From Brassica napus (lineage: Eukaryota > Streptophyta > Magnoliopsida > Brassicales > Brassicaceae): a DNA stretch of 64,000 nt. Below the pieces are notes generated by a model. That model saw nothing but the letters and a program-made list of their open reading frames with translations. It did no database searches and had not been told where the DNA came from. The translations under genes were made by a program, and so were the position numbers. The stretch is from assembly GCF_020379485.1 (NCBI RefSeq), contig NC_063452.1:7419065-7483064 (forward strand), given 5' to 3'. The number at the start of each line of letters is the position of its first letter. The stretch's first letter is position 1. Shown one piece after another: positions 11,583 to 23,561 of the stretch.

Positions 11583-13931
11583 TCACAGCGGGCCCTTGTC
11601 CCGTGGAGCTTCAGAATGCATAGCATTGTAGTCTTTGGTGTAAACACGGTGCCTCCTCTCCCGCGCGTATACAACCCAAAACACCAAAGACAGCATTACA
11701 GCAGTAGACACCAGCACAAGACCCACGTAGATCCACTGCGTGTATCTCCTCAGTCCCGGGCAATGATCCCTCTCTATATCAGTGAATGTGGACCTCACGA
11801 AGTTACACCCTCGCAGATCTGCCAGGAATGGACCATACTTGTACAGACCATAGCTTACGTTAACTGCTGCAGCCATCTGGGTGTAATGGTTTGGGGTCAG
11901 ACGTCCGGGCGTGCTACATGTTCCCGTTGTTATATATTCGCAAGTGTAGCTCTTCCACATCTGCATAAAAACACCATATCATAAGAAATATTATGAAACA
12001 AAAAAAAAAATTTACAGACATGTTCTGTTTTAAATTAGTATTTACCTCTGTTGCATTGTTGAGATGGACCTCACCGGGCTTGCACAGGTGGTCAGAGAGA
12101 TCAGCATTGAAGGGGTTACAGAGCAAAGGCATTAGGGGGCCCGACTGGTTGTAATAAAGGGGTCGGGCTTGAGGCGGGAAGTTCTTGTTGGCAATGGTGT
12201 TCATGAAATTGTCAACAATTTCGACCAACTGGTACGTCACAAGCTTGGTCTGACTCAGTGTTTCGGTCGCGGTTGCGTTATCAACGCACGGTAGAATATC
12301 GTCTAGAGCGGTGTGAGCTTTCGGGTTTTGCACCCATTGGTCCATGGCCACACACGTATCCCCAACAACGCTGACAAAGCATTAAGAAATGCTTTTATTG
12401 AGAAACCTTTTTTTAATGCATTGAGTAAGACAAATTGAACAAAAACTCACTTGTGTAGAAGCAGAAATAGACCACACAAGACGAAAGTGCCGGTTACAAG
12501 AATCCAACCAAGGATCACTAACCTGTCCATTGTTAAATCACAAAGTGATTTTTATCAGCATAGAACGGTAACACGTGGAAAATGAGAATGAGACTTCACT
12601 TACGTGTATACAAGGCACTGCAGTCCAAAGATGGAGAGTACTGTACAACAATGAAAAATAATCAATAAGTTAAGTGCTGCTGCGAGATGTAATCAATAAT
12701 AACAATCCCTAAGACGACTTACAGAATCCAATGAACGCAAGAAAAAGCATCACAGCAGCGATGATGATGAGCGCAAGTCTCCTGCAACAAAGCATAAGCA
12801 CAAAAAGGTGAAGAAAAAAAAAAAAGGATAACACTATCGTATTATATTTTTTTACATGTTATCCAAGACATCTTGAATCCTGTCTTGGTTCTCCATTGTT
12901 TGAACAGAAAGAGTGGTTGCAGAGGAGTTGATCTTTCCTTGTATGTTGTCGATGCTCGATAGAACATCCCCTGGAAGAACGATGGATTGCACATCCACCT
13001 TCTTAGCTGCATTGAGATAATCTGACACATTCCTGAGGTTTTCCGCCGTGAAATTCGCCTGTCTCACCACATAGTCCAAAGTATCTGTTGTGCTAGCATG
13101 AAATTTCCCTTGGCCCGTGTAAAGGAAAACACATCCCACACTGGAAAAATATCAAACACAAAAAGCTTATTTTAATTAAAAAAAACAAAAAAGACAAGGA
13201 TGACAAAAGAAGAGGCAGAGAAAAGACAATTTACATTGCAGCGATTGTGAATGATATGAGGAGGATAAGGGAGAGAGCATAAGCAACCCTGGAATAGCCG
13301 TAAGGCTGACGGGCGCAGCAGCAATAGCAAAGGCAAATGAGAGACAAGGATAGCCCGAAGATCACAAACCAGACTCCTGCTATCACAAAGAAAGGCGCCG
13401 CTGTATAAGCAACAGACTGCATGCACACACAAGCAAATAATGAGAAAACAAAAGCTTCAAAAAGAGAGAGAACTAATGAATGCTAATCCCTTTTGATTAA
13501 GCAAACAAACTCAACTTGCAACAGAGAAAACTTAGGACCACAGAAAATAAAAGAAAGGACTCACAGTCCAATAATGGGTATTGCTTATGTTCCATCCACC
13601 AGTGTAAATGTTGAAATTCTCAGTAGGGTCTTTCCTCTTTGTTCTGTTTGCAGCCAAAATCAGAGACGAGTTCTCTCCTTTTTCCTCTGCCATAAACCTT
13701 TCTTTTACACTTGTCCCCCATTCTTCTTCAACACTTGCTGCTTCCTTTTCTGAAAACCCAAAATTAGAAGTAAAAACATATCAACAGAGACAAAATCAAA
13801 ATACAAGAAACCAGCAGTTATTATTGAATTATTTTTTCTTTTCTTTCTTTCTTACCAGCAATAGATATTCCAGTGGCGACAAGAAGAAACGAGAAAAGTA
13901 CGAACACTGTTTTAGATCTGGAACACAACAT
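11583..13931 (-). CDS. Tweety-homologue-like plasma membrane protein
   Basis: Predicted 532-aa multi-pass membrane protein in nine exons: 13931-13856, 13749-13565, 13416-13235, 13140-12856, 12781-12723, 12640-12604, 12522-12451, 12370-12046, 11960-11583. All introns are GT-AG and phases agree. It starts with a signal peptide (MLCSRSKTVFVLFSFLLVATG). Hydrophobic segments follow in exon 3 (two, flanking a Cys cluster CYCCCARQPYGYSR), exons 5-7 (two) and near the C terminus (WIYVGLVLVSTAVMLSLVFW). Large extracellular loops hold several N-x-S/T sites and cysteines. Exon 8 carries the conserved CVAMDQWVQNP block. This matches the uncharacterised plant family recalled as At2g12400, which resembles animal tweety proteins; transport activity is not shown for plants. 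The reading frame is intact. The short basic C-terminal tail is probably cytosolic. Confidence 0.85.
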
Positions 13932-14099
13932 TCTGTCTTTGTTTTTTTCGAGATTGTTTTTATTTTTTGTATATTTTCTCGTTTCAGTGTTTCTATGTTT
14001 AATGGAATCGTGATAGAGAATCAATGGCAGACGTGTTAACAACACGATTGATTTGATATCCCGCTTGACGCGGTTTTCTTCACTTCCTCGAATCACATT

Positions 14100-14838
14100 T
14101 CCCTGATTTCTTTCTTTTTATTTATTTCCAATGTAGTTTTTAATTATGTTGGAATGATGCGCTGCCTGTTTCTTTTTATGATTATTTCTATTTATTTAAT
14201 ATATAGGCTTTGACTGGTGATATGAATTATTATTGTTTAAGGTTTGCTTTAGAGATATAATTCATAATTATTATTTTTAACTTATGTTTGAATTACAATG
14301 TATTATATATGAGTTAATTTTAAGCTATCCATTTTAAAAAAATTGTTAAACTCAAGTATTAATTCAACATCAAACAAAATTTTATGTATTAAAAGTTGAA
14401 CTAGTATTTTTAGATTTAGGTTAGTAATTCTACGGTAACTTTTAATTTTTAATTATTTTAGTTTTTTCTATTAATTGCATTCATGGTTGTCTCACATTTG
14501 CTTTGTCTCAGTTAATAAAGCATTTTCAATATTTTATAAAGTTGTTTACTAGTTAGTCAATTTATAAATTGTTATTTCCAATTAAATTAGGGATCTGAAA
14601 TTATTTCTATAATTTAAATTGTTAATTCTCTTTGGCAACTTAAAGTTTTTCATACATAAAATTATATGTAAATATATATATATATATATATATATGTACC
14701 TTTTGTTAGAATATGTATTACTATATTTCCTTAATTTTAATTTAATTAATATAATACATTTTAAATTTAATTAGTTTAATTAAATTTATAATAAATGTTA
14801 TTATATTTATATTCATTTTAAAAATAGTATATACTGCA
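14100..14838. other. AT-rich intergenic DNA with (TA)n microsatellite
   Basis: No gene seen. A (TA)n run lies at about 14671-14696. The stretch is the 5' flank of the tweety-like gene, whose start is at 13931. Confidence 0.6.
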
Positions 14839-15658
14839 ATTTGTACTAGGCATGGAATTTGGAGTTCCAATCGGGTTTTGGTTTTTTCCAATCAGATTTT
14901 GGTTTTTCGGGTTTATCAAAATCTGTCGTATTCAGGTTATATTGAAAGTTTGGTTCGGGTTCTATTGGGTTCGGTCAGGGTTAGTAAATCTTCAAGAACT
15001 GGTACAACCCGATGTACTTTCAGGCCCGAGTCCCATTTGGTTATTCAGTTTAAAGGTACCTGATTTTTGCCTACTTTATAACCAAAACATAAGTAGAATC
15101 GTTTTTCGGTTTTAAAGTACCTCATTTGTACCTATTTTGTAACCAAAACATAAGTAAAATCGATTCAAAAATAAGAAAAGAACATCAAACATGATCATTC
15201 AAAATCAAACGAAAAATAAACATAGTTATTGGTAGAAATAAAATCAAATAAATGAAAGTATAAAACAAAAACCAAGTTCTCATGAAATGATAAACATTAT
15301 TCAATGAATATAAAACCAAATCCAAAAATTTCAAGCTTCAACCGCCACCTTAAACCATCAACCTTCATGTAATAGATAATTATTTTAGATGTTCAATAAT
15401 ATCTTAGTGTATTTTGGATACATATTAGGAATTGAGATCATGTTTGGTACAAAATTTTTTTTAAGATTTTGAATGTGTTGGGGTCTATCAGATATCCATT
15501 TAGGTTCAGATTCGGTTCGGATAATAACTATAACCTGAAATACTATAAAACAAGATCCATTCGGTATTTACGTCGGGTTAAGATCGGTTCGGATTTATTT
15601 TTATCGGGTTCGGTTTTGATTTTAGGATTCGATTTATTTGTCCAATCCTAGTTTGTAC
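14839..15658. mobile_element. hAT-like non-autonomous element, copy 1
   Basis: The body is 14847-15650 (804 bp), with ends TAGGCATGG and CCAATCCTA that are imperfect inverted repeats. The 8-bp flanks ATTTGTAC (14839-14846) and GTTTGTAC (15651-15658) match at 7 of 8 positions, the duplication length of hAT elements. The interior is rich in GGTTCGG/TTCGGGTTT words, as in the element at 34820-46762. Non-coding. Confidence 0.7.
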
Positions 15659-15812
15659 CATAGTTTTTACTACAAGTTACATCAATTTATAATTTGTTAA
15701 AAAGATATTCCAAATAAATAATTTGTTTCTGTAATTTGTTTGATATTTTGTATAGAGTAAAATATACTTATTCATTGCATCAAAAATTTATATCAATATT
15801 TTATAGCCACAT

Positions 15813-16596
15813 TACTTATATATTATTTGGGAAGCTGATGTATCATCATTAGAATAAACTACTACAGTAGTTACAATTAATACATGCTATTGATGGTTTT
15901 GGTTAATCCATATATACATTATACTTCTCATTGAACTAATCATAAAATTAATTAGTAATGTACAAAAAATATTTTTTATTTCCTTAAATAAAAAGTACGA
16001 AATTATCTAATTTGATTTAATATATATTAATGATAATAAATGATGAATATTAAAACTTTAATAACAAATTGTGACTCATCTATCATTTTTATTTAATTTT
16101 ATGTTATTAAATTAAACTAAACAATCACATTAACCATATATAGAGTTATTGTTTTTTGTATATTTTATATTTTGAATTTAATAAAACGACTATAAATTAC
16201 TAAAAGTATTAAAAGTTCTATACTGAATTATTTGTGACCAATGATTTAATATTTTTGTTATAAAAAGATACAAATGATATTAAAATCATAAGTATTAAAG
16301 CCTCATTTAATAAATATCTAAATTAAAAATGTATATCTATTTTAGTATTAATTTAATTAAATATATACCATATAAAACCGTAAGTTTTTAATTCCAACAT
16401 TTTTAAATTATGTATCAAAATAAATTTATAAAAATTGAATATTTATGCAATTTTAACTTGATGAAATCATTAGAATATATTTTACATAAATTTTGTTATA
16501 ATTTTAAAAAAAAAATTAAAGAAAAACTTACTTATTCAACTTATATTTTTATAAAATATCTAGTTCCAAGCATGGTGCGAATTATAAATACCAACT
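15813..16596 (+). mobile_element. Diverged Helitron copy related to 5739-6771
   Basis: It shares long stretches with the Helitron at 5739-6771, including the TATATATTATTTGGGAAG start, a TATTTCCTTAAATAAA block and a GACTATAAATTACTAAAA block. The 3' end is decayed: a GCATGGTGCG remnant replaces the hairpin and no clean CTAG terminus is left. Boundaries are approximate. Confidence 0.5.
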
Positions 16597-16699
16597 TTTA
16601 TATTGTTAAGAGTCCTAAAACAGTTTGGCTTTTACTGTCTTGTCAACTTTGTACTGGAATATTTATCTAGGTATATTGGACTGTCTCGTCATTAATTGA

Positions 16700-17850
16700 A
16701 GGCCATTATTGGCTTCGTCTCTCCATTTGTATGTTGAGCCGATCTCAATTCAAATTACCTTAAGAAGTGAATTACTTTCTTAAATAAGAAGTTCAGTTGT
16801 AGTACTTAGGGATCGAATTCACAGGAAGATAGAAAACCTAATAAATCTAATCAGATTGATTAAGCTAGGTTGATTATGATTAAATGTAAATAACAGGTTT
16901 GTGAGCAATGTCGTTGTTTGATTGATTTGATTGGGGTTTTTGGTACTTAGATGAAATAGCTAGACTAAGGGTTTCTATTCAGGTAATCAGGATTATAATC
17001 CTACAGATGCCTAACAAATTGTATGCATGATATTACAGAGCTCAACACTTATAAACAAACCGATCGACTCTCGCTTTCTAGGTCTGTCTATTGACCAGAT
17101 ATAAGTGTCGATCGATGATTCTATAGGAATATCAATCGATACACTTGTTGTACTGTCGATCGATTATTCGATTGGAATATCGACCGACACGTTTAGTCAA
17201 GCTTTAACGTGCTGATTGATTTGTGCTCACTAGGCTTCCTAGATCATCTATCGCCTTACTCTAGCAATCCTAGCTCAATTAGGATGGATTCAGGGTGAGA
17301 TTCAAGTGATGACTTAAACCTACAACTCCTAGTTCAAGTTCTAGCTAGCTAAACTAGAAACATGTTTTAATGACAATTCTAATGACGAATATCACAACTT
17401 AGCAATCTATAGTTGGGACTAATCTCTCATAACCTATTTAAACCCTAAACCTACCAAGAGAATTACTCAGACATGGCTAAGCAATTCATATAGCAATTAT
17501 GTATAAAAACTGCATAGATAAATAGATAGATATCAATGGAGTTTCAATCACAAATCTCTTTAGATCTTCTCTCCAATCTACTAAAAATTCTAGAAAACTT
17601 TTGCTGTGAAAATACTAAAACAAGAAAGCACACTTTGCCTCTAACATATTGGCAAACTATATATAATTAAGTTAAAACTCGCCAGGGGTAATCTTGTAAA
17701 TTAGTGAAGTCTTGGGCTCTAAGTCGGCTAGAACCAAACGGGCTTCTGTCCGCTTCCTACCGTCGATCGATGTCACAGGATGTGCATCGATTGATTATTG
17801 TCTTTGAATGTCGACCATTGGTCTTGCTCGATAGTCAGCTCTAATGCTTT
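16700..17850. mobile_element. Probable LTR-retrotransposon remnant
   Basis: The stretch has the phrase GTAGTACTTAGGGATCGAAT (16799-16818) followed by TCACAGGAA, which resembles LTR/UTR sequence of plant gypsy elements. It also has several ATCGATCGA-type words (17100-17190 and 17760-17800). No open reading frame, LTR pair or target duplication was found. Confidence 0.35.
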
Positions 17851-17964
17851 CTCCAAATATCTCCAAAATGCTCTAAAATCATCATTTTCTTCCAAATCAC
17901 TCGTGATCCTATAAATATAGTAAATAGACTCTAGAATATAGTAATTAGTTATTAAAACACTTAT

Positions 17965-18840
17965 AAACAAATATATATATATCTCGATGTTTTCAAAAAT
18001 TCTCAATGAACATGTTATTTTCTTCAAAATATTATATTTGCTTTCTATTTATCTTTTAAACGAATAAAATATTAAATAGACAATTAAATATAATTATAAT
18101 AAATCAATATTACGAAAAAATATTTTAAAAATTATGTATAAATAGGTATGAAAATAATTATATAAATTAAACTGAAACCAAAAGTTTAAAACTTTAATTT
18201 TTTAATTTTTGTCTAAAATATAAGATTAAAGATTACAAGACTTTTTAAGCATATAATTTTGTGTTTGTCACTTATTATAGATAAGTTACCTTTTTCTGTA
18301 TAATATAAATAACACTCATAAATGCTTTTGCTTTAAAAACTGTTAGAAGTGTTGTACAAATGTTTACAGTGCATGTTTATATTCCATGTTTCATTATGAA
18401 ATTTGTCACATGTGTGTGTTGCTATTATATGAGAAAAAATAATATATTTCATAATAGATTGGAGCAACGATAAGAATATATACCCCTATATAAATAATTC
18501 ATAATGTATCAAGATAAGATTAATATAAAATTATTTACTTCCAATTTGAAAGTTTGAATGAAATACCAATCTGACAAAAAAAATCATAATTAAAATTTGT
18601 AAATGGTTGTTACATATCCAAAAACAAATTTATATAATATATATACATTTATAAAATAAACGTAATAAAAACAAAGTAATAAAAATAATGTAAAGATTAT
18701 TTTCAAAGTTATATGAACTAATCTTAACGAAATTAGTAAGCCTGTAGAATTAATTACAAATTATTATCATTACAGTTTGCAAAATCAGTTTGAAATCAAA
18801 TACTATATATTGATAGGCTAATTTGAAATAAAATGAAAAT
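17965..18840. repeat. Dispersed AT-rich repeat, copy 1
   Basis: It begins with ATATATCTCGATGTTTTCAA and aligns by eye over about 0.8 kb with 19306-20410, and over about 130 bp with 22743-22880. Non-coding. It lacks the Stowaway MITE present in copy 2 and so gives an empty-site comparison. Confidence 0.75.
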
Positions 18841-19305
18841 AAACAAATATGTCCATATAAAATTAGGTAATGAATCATTTTTTTATTATTTTGACTAAAA
18901 TCTAAGAAAATTAATTTAAATATTTTATACCAAAAAATCCCTTTGATTTAAGTTTGTGTATAACAAAATTTAAAGTGAAATAGAACACTCAAAATAATTT
19001 AGATTATATTCTACAAAATTGGTATCTACAAAAATAGATTGATAACATTTGTTTTCAATAGCTACAAAAATATATTGATAACATTCGTGATATCAAATGT
19101 TCATTGCATTGATATCATTCCAGGTATTAAGATACTATTTTGAAATTTACTTTTGCTTATGCTTATTTATAATCTCATGATTTTTAATGCTGTACTGCTA
19201 CTTAATTTTAAATAGATTTTGGAGTGAAAAATGAGTACAAAAAATGCTACGATCATTGTCAAAAAGGGGAAGATATGTGAGAGGTTTTGATCAATAAAAG
19301 AGTTA

Positions 19306-20410
19306 TTTAATATATATCTCGATGTTTTCAAAACATTTCAATGAACATGTTATTTTCTTCAAAAACTTATATTTGCTTTCTATTTATCTTTTATATGAAT
19401 AAAATATTAAATATACAATTAAATGTAATTACAATAAATGAATATTACAAAAAAAAATTAAAAAATTATGTATAAATGATCTTAAGTATGAAAATAATTA
19501 TATAAATTAAACTTAAACCAAAAGTTTTAATTTTTTTTTTAATTTTAGTCTTAAATACAAGATTAAAGATTACACGACTTTTTAGTCATATAATTTTTGT
19601 TTTTGTCAGTTATTATATATAAAAATCATTATTTTATTTATAATATAAATAATTATTATCAATGATTTTGCTTTAGAAACGGTTAGATGTGTGTACAAAT
19701 GTTATACTCCATGTTTCATTATGAAATTTGTAACATGTCTGTTGCTATTTTAAACGAAAATATAATATGTTTGCATAAAATATTGGAGCAACGATAGGAA
19801 TATATTACGCTATATAAATAATTTATAATGTATCAAAATACAATTAAAGTAAAATTATTTACTTCCAATTTGAAATTTTGAATGAAATACAACCCTGGCA
19901 AAAATCATAACTAAAATTTATAAGTGGTTGTTACATAGCCAAAAAAAAATAATTATACTCCATCCATTTCTAAATAAGTGTCACTTTGACATTTTTCACA
20001 GATATGAAGAAACTGAATGAAATGTAATTAAGTTTCTATTAATTACACATGTTTAGCTAATAGTATTTGAGATAAATAAAATTATTTATAAGATTAATGC
20101 ACTTTGCAATTAATTTTAGCTGAAAAGCAAATAAATTTTGCATTGAAATTCTAAAATGACAATTTTTTATGTAACAAGAAAAAATATTAGAATGACACTT
20201 AATATGAAACAGATGGAGTATAAAATATATGAAATAATAAAAATAAATGTAATAAAAACATTGTAATAAAAATAATGTAAAGATTATTTTTAAGTTATAT
20301 GAACTAATGTTAACGAAATTAGTTAGACTAGAATTAATTACAAATTATTATTATTACAGTTTGCAAAATTAGTTTTAAGCCAAATATTATTAGGGTTAAT
20401 TAGTGTAATA
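19306..20410. repeat. Dispersed AT-rich repeat, copy 2 (with MITE insertion)
   Basis: Direct repeat of 17965-18840, interrupted at 19956-20220 by a Stowaway MITE. Shared blocks continue on both sides of the MITE (GTGGTTGTTACATA before it, AATAATGTAAAGATTATTTT after it). Confidence 0.75.
19956..20220. mobile_element. Stowaway (Tc1/mariner) MITE
   Basis: The 261-bp body (19958-20218) starts CTCCATCCATTTCTAAATA and ends with the near-complement ATGAAACAGATGGAG. It is flanked by TA on both sides. The CTCC(A/C)TCC terminus plus TA duplication is the Stowaway signature. The repeat copy at 17965-18840 shows the unoccupied site. Confidence 0.88.
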
Positions 20411-20633
20411 TACATAAGAAAAAATGAAATTAAATAAATAAATATAAGGATTGGATGTGACATATATGCATTTGTGAAGATAATATTCTACTTCCCGCAA
20501 GTGAATGTGTAATACGCGGAGTTCAAAATTTTGCCAAAAATAGACTGTACAATACTATTCTATTTTTATACATAAACAGAACGGTTTATGTGAATACAAA
20601 ATACAATATATAAAACGTAGAAGGAGACAAATA

Positions 20634-20654
20634 GAGGGAGGGAGGGAGGGAGAG
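20634..20654. repeat. (GGGA)n microsatellite
   Basis: A short GAGG/GGGA tract lies in otherwise AT-rich DNA. Confidence 0.8.
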
Positions 20655-21094
20655 ATATTCTAAATTTACGTTTATATTCCATATTTATTAAATACAATAG
20701 AACATAACAAAATGATATCACATTTGAATGAGAAAATGAACTATACTATTAATTTATAATATAGTAAAGATTTAAAATTATTTTATGTAATGTAAAAAAT
20801 TATAAAAATATATATCTATTTTTAAATGTTCAAAATGTGCTATATGTAGAAAAAAAATCTTTGTTCTTACTATGTAAAATACAAAACTAAATAATTGTAT
20901 CATGCAAATCTAAAAGCTATTAAAAATTGAAAGGGAGATATGATTATCAGAAAATAAAAGAAAAAAATATATAAAAATGAAAATACCCTAGACAAACCTA
21001 GATGTAGGGATGAAATGGCAATTAATATAAAGGTATAGGTTATATTCTAACCATTCAATTGTAATGTGTATTCACTTAGTTATAATTATTTTAT

Positions 21095-22108
21095 GGTTAT
21101 TCCCCCTTTTTTTTTCACACTAAAACTTCATTATCACTACAAGAACTTATACAGGGGTGGGATGCATTTTTTTAGATACTAAGCCAGCAGGTACAACACC
21201 TCTGGAGAACAAAAGCTAGTAGAACATAGAACTATCATTCCCTAGAGACTAAACAAATAGACCATAGAGACATAAGACAACATAACACTTAGAGAACATC
21301 AAGTAACAGAGTTAAGATCACAGAATAAGACACCCTAACAGAGATTTTATCAAGATCAGAAAGAGTTGAAAGAGAAGCATAGCAACTGAAGCCGGATTAT
21401 TGAAGATGGCCACCAACAAGAACTCCTTCTACTGCTCTGGAACATACCATGAGCCACGAGTTCGAACACAATGATGAATGAACCATCCAAGGGAGACGAA
21501 GCAACAACTTTAGCATTCGAACACCCACGGCGAGAAGCTAGAAAGAGCGAAAGCTCATTTTCCTTTAGAATGAGCCGGAGACTCCGTAACCACAGGGGAA
21601 CTAGAGGAAGTTCACCGAAGGATCTATTCCGAAGCAAGCAAACCAAGGAAAAGCAAACTCTCCAAGCAAGATAAAAACACCACCAGAAGCAAGCTAACGC
21701 GAACCACCAGAATTCATCAGACGAACTAAGCCAACAATCTGAAAAAAGGAAGTACCTTGAACCAAGTTGAAGGAACCCTTTCCTCGCTGATGATGGAGAC
21801 ACTGAAGCCCGAGACCGCCACGATCCAGAAACCAACATGGCAAGGCCAAGGTGGTAGAGATCCGCGACCACTGAAAACCGATCATCACTTTGGATCTGAA
21901 AACCTAGATCTAACTCTGTTTTTTGAAGTAATCAAACCAAAATAAACACAGAACTACAAACTACACAGAAAATAAAGACTAATGAGCAGGCCGGACCGAC
22001 GCCGTGGCTTGGAGAGCCAACGTCGTCGGCCGGAAACTGTATCTTATGGTGTTTGAACTAGAGAGAAGAGAGAGCTCTTGAAAAGAGAGAAAAAGGTTAT
22101 TCCCCCTT
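21095..22108 (-). mobile_element. Retroposed ~1-kb element with poly-A tail and 14-bp target duplication
   Basis: The exact repeat GGTTATTCCCCCTT occurs at 21095-21108 and 22095-22108. A T-run just inside the left copy (to about 21115) is a poly-A tail on the minus strand, so a minus-strand RNA copy was inserted, most likely by LINE machinery. The minus-strand 5' end is CT-rich and UTR-like. The body (21109-22094) has higher GC than its surroundings and a 171-codon open frame (21871-21356) rich in Ser, Trp and Cys that resembles no known protein. It may be a non-autonomous LINE or a processed transcript. Confidence 0.7.
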
Positions 22109-22301
22109 ATTTCCCATATTATTATCAAGAGATATAAATTTAATTTATGTAGATCGTTGTTCAAGAAAGTTTTCACATATACGTAACTGTAAGGTTTGTA
22201 TGTTTTTCTAAATATACCATTTTCTCGTGCATAAATTTGTTCGTTGCTGTTAAAAGGCTATAATTATGTTGTTTTCAGTTGGTTATTGAGATAATTGTGT
22301 A

Positions 22302-22512
22302 CTCCTTCCATTTTATTTTAATTATCGTTTTAGTTTTATACACACAACTTAAGAGAACATTTAATTTTGCATATTCACGAAATAAAAACATAATACATCT
22401 ATATTTTAACCAATAGAAAATTAGACTGAAGAATATTATCAATAAATTTTGCATTAAAAATTTAAAAATTTAAAACGACACTTATTTTGAAACGAAAATT
22501 CTACTCTACAAC
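22302..22512. mobile_element. Degenerate Stowaway-like MITE
   Basis: The left end TA-CTCCTTCCATTTTATTTTA and the right-side block ACGACACTTATTTTGAAAC are the inverted halves of the family seen at 19956-20220. The right terminus has decayed and the TA duplication is unclear. Confidence 0.45.
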
Positions 22513-22742
22513 AACAACCGGAAATATTAAACAATAGAATATTTGTGGATATCATTTTCAGAAATTGTTTTCTTAATCTTCCAGTTGAATATCATCTATT
22601 TTCTCTCAGATCAATATTATCTAAAATACTTGCATAGATTAAACTCAACTGAACCAGATAGGAAAATGAAACACAATTACACAAGAAAAGGAGACAAATC
22701 CCAAGACAAGAAGAACTAGAGACTTAGCATAAAACACATTTC

Positions 22743-22880
22743 ATATATATCTCGATGTTTTCAAAAATTCTCAATGAACAGGTTATTTTCTTCAAAATTT
22801 TATATTTGATTTCTATTTATTGTTTTACAAGAAATAAATAAATAGACAAACACATGTAATTACAACAAATGAATATTACA
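22743..22880. repeat. Dispersed AT-rich repeat, copy 3 (truncated)
   Basis: The first ~130 bp of the repeat at 17965 and 19306, starting with ATATATCTCGATGTTTTCAA. It stops at about 22880, where unrelated sequence of higher GC begins. Confidence 0.7.
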
Positions 22881-23300
22881 ATGAAGAGTCGAGGTGTCTC
22901 CTCTTTTGTTTCCACTCAAAGGAACCGACAAGTTTTTCGTACGAATCTTCCTCACAGGCTGCATGACTATGGATTCGAGTCGGACTCCGGATTCGAAAAG
23001 GTATTTGTTGGATTTCGATTGATGATGATGACGATGAGGAACAATTGAGTCGTTTGGTTAAGAATAGTAAGAATGAGTATAACCCACAAAAGACTTGTTT
23101 GCTTTCAGGGATTTAAAACCCCGTCTTTTGTAGGTTAAACTCGATTTAAATGGGTTTGGATTTGGATTATCCGTTTACAGGCTGGTTGGATATGTAAATA
23201 ATAAAGTTCGGTTAAGTTTTTCTATCTTTTACTTCTTTTCTTGATTTAAATAAATATTTTAAGAAAATAGAAAAATAGACAAGCATTTAGGAATAAAGAA
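22881..23300. other. Unidentified segment, possible gene fragment
   Basis: Composition is less AT-rich than the flanks. A plus-strand frame over about 22884-23020 reads through without stops but is not recognised. It lies just beyond the truncated end of the repeat copy at 22743-22880. Confidence 0.3.
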
Positions 23301-23561
23301 TTCTGGTGAGGAGTATTTGAGCATCCGATCCTTTTCATATCGTGCAAGCAGACTCAGAAAAGAAGATCAAGCCAATTGATATCGACTTGCAGTTAACAGT
23401 CCAAGAAGACAACATCATATCACATCTTATCTATAGATAATAAGCGGATCATTAGGCAAGGTTCTGCCAGTGAATATAAGCTTTCATTGCAAGGTGGTTA
23501 ACAAGCTCACCATTTAATACTACTCCTAGCTGAATATATCTAATAAAGAGATCTCTCTGTT

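Noticed and set aside
21135..21150. CACTACAAGAA resembling a CACTA terminus
   Set aside because: It lies inside the retroposed unit bounded by a 14-bp duplication and has no partner end.
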